From JBBQUP01 sp038212305 (GTDB taxonomy: Bacteria; Bacteroidota; Bacteroidia; Bacteroidales; Marinilabiliaceae), in contig JBBQUP010000094.1 of NCBI GenBank assembly GCA_038212305.1, positions 1 to 12,233 on the forward strand: a stretch of DNA of 12,233 nucleotides, given 5' to 3'. Position 1 is the stretch's first letter; every line of letters starts with the position of its first letter. Below, in pieces: positions 1 to 6,505 of the stretch. The notes beneath the pieces were generated by a model. It worked only from the letters and a program-made list of their open reading frames with translations, made no database searches and was not told the DNA's origin. The translations under genes were made by a program, and so were the position numbers.

Positions 1-405
1 TTCGGCAATCATTTCCTTAGCGGTATTGGTATAAATGGAAAGTTGCTGTTCTTCTAAAACAAAATGTACCGAAGTGAAATTATTAACAAAAAGTAATCCA
101 TTGCACGAAACATCACTATCGTGATACTCGATACAATAAAACTCTTTATTAAATGAAATTGCAAAACCCTCGAATATTGTAAAAGCAGGAAAATGTAAAT
201 GCTGACCTGGTGTTATAAAAATTGCATTAGGTTTATTTAATGAAAGCTTATAATCATCAATATTCATTTCTCCGTTTACCTTCGTACTTATAAGGATTGT
301 AAACCACTTATTCGGAGTAGAATGTGATGTATCATTTCTAAAATCGGAAATGGATTGAACCGAAAAGAATGCTTTTGTTTTTGTATGCCTATATTGATGT
401 CTCAT
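1..405 (-). CDS. AraC-family transcriptional regulator, N-terminal part (runs off left edge)
   Basis: A minus-strand frame stays open from about position 477 to the left edge. Read from an ATG at 405 it gives about 135 residues. The segments NAIFITPGQ, FEGFAISFNKEFYCIEYHD and DVSCNGLLF match the cupin-like N-terminal effector/dimerisation domain seen in many Bacteroidota AraC regulators, where 'FYCIE.HD..VSCNGLLF' is typical. The C-terminal DNA-binding half with two helix-turn-helix motifs would lie beyond position 1, so completeness cannot be judged. The start is uncertain: an in-frame ATG at 462 also exists, but it lies inside the palindrome at 411-546 and those codons do not look like family sequence. 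The first 15 or so residues from 405 are also atypical, so the natural 5' end may have been altered by the neighbouring element. Target genes and ligand are unknown. Confidence 0.75.
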   Translation of the reverse strand, partial: MRHQYRHTKTKAFFSVQSISDFRNDTSHSTPNKWFTILISTKVNGEMNIDDYKLSLNKPNAIFITPGQHLHFPAFTIFEGFAISFNKEFYCIEYHDSDVSCNGLLFVNNFTSVHFVLEEQQLSIYTNTAKEMIAE

Positions 406-410
406 TTTAT

Positions 411-546
411 ATGTTGGGTAACGGTTGGCGGTGAGGCGCATGTGCGGGATTTCATAGCTCATCCGTTTAATTTTTTATTGCAAGTTACAAAAAGTATCGA
501 AAATACAAATACCTCCGAAACCCGCATTGCAAATACCGCGTGGTAG
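411..546. repeat. Imperfect long palindrome (possible dispersed-repeat or mobile-element remnant)
   Basis: The arm TGCGGGATTTC at 443-453 pairs with GAAACCCGCA at 517-526 with one bulged A. Further out, GCGGT at 428-432 pairs with ACCGC at 535-539. The span is GC-richer at both ends, with an AT-rich centre (about 465-510), unlike the surrounding coding DNA. It lies between the start of the AraC-type gene and the truncated IS4 transposase that begins at 547. No second copy exists in the window, so calling it a dispersed repeat is inference. The open frame across it on the plus strand (355-546) has no protein-like features. Confidence 0.5.
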
Positions 547-765
547 GAATATACTCATCTTACGGACTTAGGTAGGCTTTCAACGGTTATGGCAATAATT
601 GCCATTGTATTTGTCTTGGCTTATCTTGTGGGTATTGATAAGCACAAAAACACCAACCCTATTAAGTTGAAAAAACATGACAGAAGAGCATATAGCTTTT
701 TTAAATATGGACTTATAAGAATTGCGCACGCGTTATTAAACTCTCTGGATATAAGAGGTTTTTAA
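547..765 (+). pseudogene. IS4-family transposase, C-terminal remnant
   Basis: The frame is open from 547, just after an in-frame TAG at 544-546, to a TAA at 763-765 and encodes about 72 residues. It begins EYTHLTDLGRLST and continues through a hydrophobic helix, AYLVGIDKHKN, then PIKLKKHDRRAYSFFKYGL. This matches the last segment of IS4-type DDE transposases, which commonly read like 'E.THLT...R......A..YK.G...H...PIK.KKHGR.A.S.FRYGL'. The whole N-terminal and catalytic core, including the YREK region, is missing and no start codon or leader precedes it. It is therefore a dead fragment, not a short gene. The original right end of the element probably lies within about 770-800, but without a left end its inverted repeat cannot be verified. 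Confidence 0.8.
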
Positions 766-802
766 TCAGTGTGTTAACGTTTTGTCATGTATTAGTACAA
801 AC

Positions 803-2161
803 TTATTTATTGTTCCAAAAGCTACCAATTTTCGATTCTCGAATTCGTTTGAGTGTATTATCGGGATTTAGGTGATGGCTGAAATCGGCTTTTGAGCTAG
901 AAATTTTTTGAGATGAATAGATGCCTGTGTGACCACTAAAGTAATAGGCAACAAAACAAGCTACGGCATAATACAAAAGATTCGAACCTCCAAATAACTC
1001 AACTCCCATGAGAGTACAAGCAATAGGAGTATTGGTAGCTCCAGCAAAAACAGCTATGAAACCCACTGCAGCCATCAACTCAATAGGCGCACCCATTATA
1101 ATAGCCAAAGTATTCCCCAGTGCTGCACCAATAAAAAACAAGGGAGTTACTTCGCCTCCTTTAAAACCTGTGCTTAGTGTTATAACGGTAAAAACCAATT
1201 TCCAAAGCCATCCCCATGAGTCTATTTCACCTGCTTTAAAGGCATTTACAATGCTTGTGCCATGCCCTGTGGCGGTGTTGACTCCAATACCTAAATAGTC
1301 GGTTGTACCTGCTAAAAAGGTTAGTCCAATAATTATGATTCCACCAATTAGCGGAATCATCAATTTAATATGAATAAACTTATTAGCCAATGATTTAATG
1401 GAATGAGATAGTTCTGAAAAGAGTTTGCTTGCCAGCCCAAATGCAATACCAGCAACTACTATTTTTAGCAACAGCAAATAACTGTAATTAAAGTAGGGAA
1501 AGGTTGTTGCGGCGTGTTCTGAAAAACCAACATGATAATGAGTATGTGTTATGCCATACGAAGTACAAACTAAATCGGCTAGTATAGAGGCCATAAGTGC
1601 TGGTAACAACGCATCGTATTTTATGCGACCAATAGCTATTACCTCAAGTGCAAAAATGGCTCCAGTTATGGGAGTGCCAAAAACAGCTCCAAAACCCGCT
1701 GCTATTCCAGTAATAAGTAAAATACGTGTATCGTTAGGTGATAAACGAAGTGTTTTAGCTACCCATTGAGCCAAGCTTCCTCCAATTTGCACTGCCGTTC
1801 CCTCGCGACCTGCTGATCCGCCAAATAAGTGAGTTACAACTGTTGTGACAAGAACAAATGGCGCCATTCGCATGGGAATTCCTCCACCAGGCTTGTGAAT
1901 CTCGTCCATAATAAGGTTATTGCCAGCCTCGGAATTTTTGCCCTTAAAACGGTATAGGCCAATAATTGCAATGCCTGCCAACGGAAGTAAATAAAGCAAC
2001 CAATTGTGCTGCCACCTAAACAGTGTTGCTTGCTCTAATAAATAGAGAAACAATGCCACCATAAAGCCCGCAAAAACAGATACTGGTAAAACCAGTAAGA
2101 ACCATTTGAGAAAGAATCTGAGAATGGCTATTTGCTCGATGGATTGTATAAATCGTTTCAT
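803..2161 (-). CDS. CLC-family anion/proton antiporter, probable fluoride-type (CLC-F)
   Basis: A 452-residue polytopic inner-membrane protein of the CLC chloride channel/transporter superfamily. The gating-glutamate motif is GGSAGREGTAVQ with E120. In place of the chloride-selective GSGIP motif there is GNNLIMDEIH at 80-89, so Asn81 sits where chloride CLCs have the central serine. The later motif GFKGGEVTP (332-340) carries E337 and T339, and Y415 follows 78 residues after E337. From memory of the family, the fluoride-exporting CLC-F protein of Enterococcus casseliflavus has E318, T320 and Y396, the same spacing. This points to fluoride/proton exchange for fluoride resistance, although automated annotation would probably say 'voltage-gated chloride channel'. 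No CBS domains follow the membrane part. The gene stands alone; no fluoride riboswitch was recognised upstream. The ATG at 2161 gives a short cytoplasmic amphipathic start typical of the family. Confidence 0.9.
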   Translation of the reverse strand: MKRFIQSIEQIAILRFFLKWFLLVLPVSVFAGFMVALFLYLLEQATLFRWQHNWLLYLLPLAGIAIIGLYRFKGKNSEAGNNLIMDEIHKPGGGIPMRMAPFVLVTTVVTHLFGGSAGREGTAVQIGGSLAQWVAKTLRLSPNDTRILLITGIAAGFGAVFGTPITGAIFALEVIAIGRIKYDALLPALMASILADLVCTSYGITHTHYHVGFSEHAATTFPYFNYSYLLLLKIVVAGIAFGLASKLFSELSHSIKSLANKFIHIKLMIPLIGGIIIIGLTFLAGTTDYLGIGVNTATGHGTSIVNAFKAGEIDSWGWLWKLVFTVITLSTGFKGGEVTPLFFIGAALGNTLAIIMGAPIELMAAVGFIAVFAGATNTPIACTLMGVELFGGSNLLYYAVACFVAYYFSGHTGIYSSQKISSSKADFSHHLNPDNTLKRIRESKIGSFWNNK

Positions 2162-2288
2162 TAGATATTTATGGTGAGCTAAAATAACTAATTACTTTTA
2201 ATTTTTAGGTCATTCATTGATTAAATGAACATTGTGTGTTTTTTGTGTTAAAATGGAGTTGAATTATTTCACTTCAATGAGAGATATT

Positions 2289-2319
2289 AAAAAAATGCCT
2301 CCAGATTGGAAGCATTTTT
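2289..2319 (-). terminator. Intrinsic terminator of the GH30 gene
   Basis: On the minus strand AAAAATGCTTCCA and TGGAGGCATTTTT form a 13-bp stem with one G-U pair around a 3-base loop, ending in a run of seven T. The G-U pair would be an A-C mismatch on the plus strand, so the structure favours minus-strand transcription. It lies about 45 bp beyond the stop of the GH30 gene (2364) and upstream of the CLC gene, and so separates the two minus-strand units. Confidence 0.85.
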
Positions 2320-2363
2320 AGGTAATTATTTATTGCTGTTTTAGTATGCTAACAATAGAGGCA

Positions 2364-3824
2364 TTAATATACCAACGTTTGAATAGAGTGGGGCAATAAC
2401 GTTTCGGATACTGCTTGCAATCCAATATATAATTTATATGGTATTGTTTTTGAACTCAAATTCATAACCACAGTTGCCATGGTTCCATCTTCGTTTAAAA
2501 ACGAAGTACATAATACATGACTACGGTTTGATGAAGAACTAACTCGTTTAGCATTGGGTCGAATAAATTTAGAGAAATGACCTAAATAATAATACGAAGG
2601 AGTAAATATTAACTCTCCAGTTTCGGTATTGGCGTGAACTGGAGCAAAACAAAAGTTGCCAACATGGTTAGGTCCGCCTGTTTGATCTAATAAAATATTC
2701 CAATCAGTCCATCCAACAGTTCCATTGTTAAAATCGTTAATAATGGAACGGCCATAGCGTTCGGCATTAGGCCAATACTGGTATTTTTCGGGGTTAAACG
2801 ATTCTACACATCCTTCAGTAAACAATAGGTTTTTGGTAGGATACGATTCATGTACATCGCGAAGATTCTCGAACATAGGTTGGCCACCTGCCCACGTTTC
2901 GTACCAATGAAAACCGATTCCCCAAGCATATTTTGCTGCATCAGGATCATCAAAAATGGTGCTTGCGCGTTCAGGCATAATATCGCGGTTGTGATCCCAA
3001 ACCACAATTTTTTTATCCCCTAATCCTTCGCGTTCCATAATGGGGCCAAGGTGGTTTTTAAGAAAATCGCGCTCTTCAGCTGATGTGTAAATGCATGATT
3101 CCCAGCGCTGAACAGCCATAGGTTCGTTTTGTATTGTAATACCCCAAATTGGCATACCTTCACTTTCGTAGGCTTTTATAAATTTGGTATAATATAACGC
3201 CCATGCATCAGCAAATTCAGGAAGTAGCTTTCCACCTTGAAGCATGTTGTTGTTCGTTTTCATAAACGAAGGTGGACTCCATGGAGAGGCATACAAAACT
3301 AATTTCCCCCCAGCCGCTTCGGTCGCTTTTTTAATTAATGGAATCCGAAATTGCTTGTCGTGTTCAATGTTAAAAGTCTTTAAATCGTTATCACCTTCCT
3401 CAGCATAAGTATAGCTGCCACTACTAAAATCGCAACTGTGAATATTTGTTCGTGCTAATGAATAGCCAATACCGTTGGTTTTGTCGTAATAAGCGGTTAA
3501 AAATTGTTTTTGTGTTTCTTCAGATAATTTGGCAAAAACCTCAGCCGATGCATCTGTAATTGCACCTCCCATGCCTAAAAACGATTGAAAGGTTTTAGTT
3601 GGATTGACGTATACTGCCACATCTGATTCAACGTTTTGAATAGCAGGCGCAAAAGCAGTTTTAGCCGTTTGTGTTAGCCTTAAATTAGTGCTGTCGGCAG
3701 TCGTAAAAACGATTACATTTTTGTTTTGAGTTGAAAATGCAGAGGTAGTTACCTGATCTGTTTTACTTTGACAACAGCTGTATACCAGTAAACTCAATGC
3801 AATTAGTTTAAGAATTTGTTTCAT
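2364..3824 (-). CDS. GH30-family glycoside hydrolase, lipoprotein (glucosylceramidase-like)
   Basis: A 486-residue exported glycosidase. The N-terminus is a type II signal peptide with Cys17 (VYSC) as probable lipidation site, so it is likely anchored to the outer or inner membrane. The (beta/alpha)8 catalytic domain shows GH30 hallmarks in order: FLGMGGAITDASAEVF (82-97), a conserved RTNIHSCDFSSGSY (125-138), SPWSPPSFMKT (180-190), the acid/base Glu234 in GITIQNEP and the nucleophile Glu337 in LLFTEG. The 103-residue spacing fits the family (about 105 in human glucocerebrosidase). A short beta-sandwich occupies the C-terminus. GH30 members of this kind act on beta-glucosides or beta-1,6-glucans with retention of configuration; the actual substrate cannot be told from sequence. 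No SusC/SusD, sulfatase or sugar-sensing regulator is adjacent, so it is not part of a visible polysaccharide utilisation locus. It has its own terminator and a candidate promoter. Confidence 0.93.
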   Translation of the reverse strand: MKQILKLIALSLLVYSCCQSKTDQVTTSAFSTQNKNVIVFTTADSTNLRLTQTAKTAFAPAIQNVESDVAVYVNPTKTFQSFLGMGGAITDASAEVFAKLSEETQKQFLTAYYDKTNGIGYSLARTNIHSCDFSSGSYTYAEEGDNDLKTFNIEHDKQFRIPLIKKATEAAGGKLVLYASPWSPPSFMKTNNNMLQGGKLLPEFADAWALYYTKFIKAYESEGMPIWGITIQNEPMAVQRWESCIYTSAEERDFLKNHLGPIMEREGLGDKKIVVWDHNRDIMPERASTIFDDPDAAKYAWGIGFHWYETWAGGQPMFENLRDVHESYPTKNLLFTEGCVESFNPEKYQYWPNAERYGRSIINDFNNGTVGWTDWNILLDQTGGPNHVGNFCFAPVHANTETGELIFTPSYYYLGHFSKFIRPNAKRVSSSSNRSHVLCTSFLNEDGTMATVVMNLSSKTIPYKLYIGLQAVSETLLPHSIQTLVY

Positions 3825-3916
3825 TAGTATGTATTTAATTTCAATTGATAATAAATAATCATTTCAGCAAAACCATATACTATCAACCGAAAGATTATTC
3901 TTAAAATTTGTATCAA

Positions 3917-3947
3917 CAAAAATAATTAAATACAAAATTGATAGCAA
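3917..3947 (-). promoter_or_regulatory. Candidate Bacteroidota-type promoter for the GH30 gene
   Basis: On the minus strand TATTTTTG (3924-3917) fits the -7 consensus TAnnTTTG exactly, and a TTG (3947-3945) sits 20 bp upstream, in the expected -33 spacing. Transcription would start near 3910 and give an untranslated leader of about 85 nt before the ATG at 3824. The region is very AT-rich, so chance matches are possible. Confidence 0.4.
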
Positions 3948-4064
3948 TGATTACACCTAATGAAAAACTCACTTTTTATTCACTCCTACATCGCTTTATA
4001 TGATAGGAAAGGGAAAAAAACTAGATGATGAAATAGGAATTAATTGTCATGCAGATGAGTAGAT

Positions 4065-4451
4065 TTATAGAGATGTAAGATATGATTCAATAGCTTCCTC
4101 AATTGCCTTTTCCATTAGCTTAATATTTAAAGGTTTACTAAAATATTTGTGAATGATATTCTCTTGTAAGGCATCATTAATTTCGGGCGTAATATCGAAA
4201 CCAGTTAAAATAAAATAAATAACATGAGTATGTTTTAATCGAGCCTCTTTAATAAATTCAATCCCATTCATTCCAGGCATTCTCATATCACTTACTACAA
4301 CAATTATTCCGGCATCTTCCTCAAGCTTAATAAGTCCTTCCATACCCGATAAAGCTGTAATAATACGGTATTTTTTCTTGAAATTCAGTTCAAACAGTCT
4401 TAGATTAATGGGTTCATCATCTACACAAAGTATGGTTACGTTCTGATTCAT
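4065..4451 (-). CDS. Receiver-only response regulator
   Basis: A 128-residue stand-alone CheY-like receiver domain without any output domain. The phosphorylation site residues are all present: acidic pocket D11-D12, phospho-acceptor D55 in VVSDMRMPGMNG, T83 in LTG, and K106 in SKP. The protein ends shortly after the last helix. Its ATG at 4451 lies inside the end of the upstream histidine kinase gene (35-bp overlap in another frame), so the two are almost certainly cotranscribed and translationally coupled, with this protein as the kinase's direct partner. Lacking a DNA-binding or enzymatic domain, it must act by protein contact or pass phosphate onward in a relay; no downstream target lies nearby. 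The 240 bp after it, up to the GH30 start, show no gene and no clear terminator hairpin. Confidence 0.93.
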   Translation of the reverse strand: MNQNVTILCVDDEPINLRLFELNFKKKYRIITALSGMEGLIKLEEDAGIIVVVSDMRMPGMNGIEFIKEARLKHTHVIYFILTGFDITPEINDALQENIIHKYFSKPLNIKLMEKAIEEAIESYLTSL

Positions 4452-6273
4452 AGTTTAGTTGGTTATATAATGGCAGTGTTATTATTACAGTTGTGCCCTC
4501 ATTTACAATGGATTGAAAACTTAAAGTGCCATTGTGATCTTTTATTATATTATAAGTAATTGAAAGCCCCAATCCAGTTCCTTGTCCTGGTTCTTTGGTT
4601 GTGTAGAAAGGATCGGTGATTTTTTTTAAATCATGGGAGTTAATGCCAATTCCAGTATCAATAATATAAATAACAGCATCTTTTTTGTTAACAATGGTTT
4701 TTATTTCGATGGTTCCTTCTTCAATGATTGCTTGTTCCGCATTGGAAAGTATATTTATAATTGCCTGATGAAGTTTTCCGTCGTTGCCAAGCACTAATGG
4801 ATCGGCATTGGTGTAATTTTTCACAATTTCAATTCGGTACTTGAGCCTATTTTTTAAAATCAACAAGCAATTGTCGATGATAGAATTTAAATGGCAGGAT
4901 TCTTTTTGAGATTCGCTTATTCGGCTGAAATGATTCAGACTGTCAATAATAGCAGATGATCTATTAATTCCTTCATTAATGGCCGATAAACAATCAGTTA
5001 GGTCTTCGGAATTGTCGTTATAAGCGTCTTTTAAATACTCTTCGAGGGCCGAAACGCCACCTTTAATAAAGTTAAGCGGGTTGTTTATTTCATGTGCGAC
5101 ACCAGAGGCTAGTAAACCTATTGATGCCATTTTTTCGGAATGAATTAACTGTTCTTTAGTCGATTCGAGCTTCTCGAGTGTATTTTGGAGATTGTTTTGT
5201 TGCAATGTGAGTAGTTCGTTTTTAGCGACTAATTCGGCATTGGCACTTGCAACGGCATCAGTACGCTCTTTAATTAGCACCTCTAGGTGGTTTTTGTGAT
5301 TTTCAAGTTCAAGAGCTATTCTTTTCTTTTCTTCGATGTCTCTAACCACAGCAATTATGCGGGGTATATTATTAATTGTTGTTTTTGTTAATACTACTTC
5401 AACCCAGAAAGCTTTACCCAGTTTTGTTTTTGCTTGCCAGTCGAAAACCGTCTTATTCAGTTTTATAGAATCTTCTAAGTGTTTAAATATATCTTTAATC
5501 TCATCGTGTTCTACTCCAGATCTAATATCAGACATTGTAATCGATTTTATTTCTTCTTTTTTATAACCGTACATGGTTAACATGGCATCGTTAACATCAA
5601 TAATTTCTCCATTTACACCATGAATAAATATGGCATCGGATGATGAATTAAATATGTCGCGATAGTTTTGTTCTTTTTCGGTTATTTCAAGATTTTTGAG
5701 CTTTAACTCATCCAATAAAAAAGAAAACTTTAGGTTGAATTGATTAAAAATGATGATCACAAATAATGCAATCGCGCTTAAAGTTAATATATTAGTTAGC
5801 CATGGACTAACTTGTTGAGCGCGATAAAGGTAATTGATGTTTGAAATTAATACGCCGCTCACAAATAAGTAGCCAATTGTTAAAAACACCAAAATGCTAA
5901 ATAAAAATATAAGCAATGTTTTACGCATGTCGTATACTAGCAATGCGAAAAAAGGGATGATAATAAGAAGTGGTTTGTTATCTGAATTGATGCCCATTTT
6001 CATCGTATCGGAGATCATTAAGACGAGCAATGCGGAGATGATAATGAGCGATTTAGGTTTAAGATTTATTCTTTTTCGAAAGAGAGATATGGTTGTTAAA
6101 GTCAATACAACAATAAAGTCGGTTAATACACTTAATCTAAATTCTTTAAAATCAAAGTTGTAATAACTTACTATGAAAGTTAGCGCAGAAAGTACTGAAC
6201 CATATAAAAGGATAGAATTAATTATCGTCTCTTTCAGTTTTTCCAATTCAGAATAGGGTGTTTTGTCTCTCAT
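4417..6273 (-). CDS. Membrane PAS-domain sensor histidine kinase
   Basis: A 618-residue two-component sensor kinase. Roughly six hydrophobic segments fill residues 18-180, with almost no periplasmic domain, so sensing probably occurs in or near the membrane. A PAS domain follows (about 200-315; FNSSSDAIFIHGVNGEIIDV and AVVRDIEEKKR), then a coiled coil (315-380). The HisKA segment reads SEKMASIGLLASGVAHEINNPLNF with phospho-acceptor His394. The ATPase domain has the N box (N507 and N511 in IINILSNAEQAI), DTGIG with D539, FYTTK (556-560) and the G2-box GQGTGLGLS (563-571). All catalytic residues are present. It overlaps the receiver gene by 35 bp, defining a bicistronic operon. The signal is unknown; the multi-spanning N-terminus does not match a sensor family I can name. 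Confidence 0.94.
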   Translation of the reverse strand: MRDKTPYSELEKLKETIINSILLYGSVLSALTFIVSYYNFDFKEFRLSVLTDFIVVLTLTTISLFRKRINLKPKSLIIISALLVLMISDTMKMGINSDNKPLLIIIPFFALLVYDMRKTLLIFLFSILVFLTIGYLFVSGVLISNINYLYRAQQVSPWLTNILTLSAIALFVIIIFNQFNLKFSFLLDELKLKNLEITEKEQNYRDIFNSSSDAIFIHGVNGEIIDVNDAMLTMYGYKKEEIKSITMSDIRSGVEHDEIKDIFKHLEDSIKLNKTVFDWQAKTKLGKAFWVEVVLTKTTINNIPRIIAVVRDIEEKKRIALELENHKNHLEVLIKERTDAVASANAELVAKNELLTLQQNNLQNTLEKLESTKEQLIHSEKMASIGLLASGVAHEINNPLNFIKGGVSALEEYLKDAYNDNSEDLTDCLSAINEGINRSSAIIDSLNHFSRISESQKESCHLNSIIDNCLLILKNRLKYRIEIVKNYTNADPLVLGNDGKLHQAIINILSNAEQAIIEEGTIEIKTIVNKKDAVIYIIDTGIGINSHDLKKITDPFYTTKEPGQGTGLGLSITYNIIKDHNGTLSFQSIVNEGTTVIITLPLYNQLNYESERNHTLCR

Positions 6274-6477
6274 TATTTAAATATAATACTTCTTGACAAA
6301 ATAATGATAACTCAGAAATGTTTTTTAGGGTTTATTTATTAATATTAGGCCCTTTAGTTATACATGACAACGCGACTTTATAAGGTATTTAGTTGATGAA
6401 ATGGTGTTTAATGTTAATTAATGATTAAATCCATTGAGTTAACGAATGATTATCGCCGTTTATCGGAAAAAAAGCTC

Positions 6478-6485
6478 TACCTTTG
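6478..6485 (+). promoter_or_regulatory. -7 promoter element for typA
   Basis: TACCTTTG matches the Bacteroidota -7 consensus TAnnTTTG. It ends 20 bp before the ATG at 6506, so the mRNA leader would be only about 15 nt. No clear TTG is found at the -33 position; GTTT near 6458-6461 is the nearest candidate and is poorly matched. Confidence 0.5.
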
Positions 6486-6505
6486 CGCCCTGATTGAAAA
6501 ATTGT

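Noticed and set aside
355..546. 63-codon plus-strand open frame
   Set aside because: It crosses the AraC gene start and the palindrome, has no domain-like sequence, and ends at the palindrome's edge. It is better explained as chance.
411..546. Palindrome as an integron attC site
   Set aside because: GTTGGGT at 413-419 fits the GTTRRRY core, but in the wrong orientation for the fold. No matching RYYYAAC partner is placed correctly, and no integrase or cassette array is present.
2162..2290. Fluoride riboswitch upstream of the CLC-F gene
   Set aside because: I searched this leader by eye for the conserved crcB-motif pieces and found none; the region is plain AT-rich DNA.
6494..6505. TTG at 6494 as the typA start
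   Set aside because: It adds MKNC, which is not family-like. The ATG at 6506 gives the conserved TypA N-terminus and a standard length of 601 residues.
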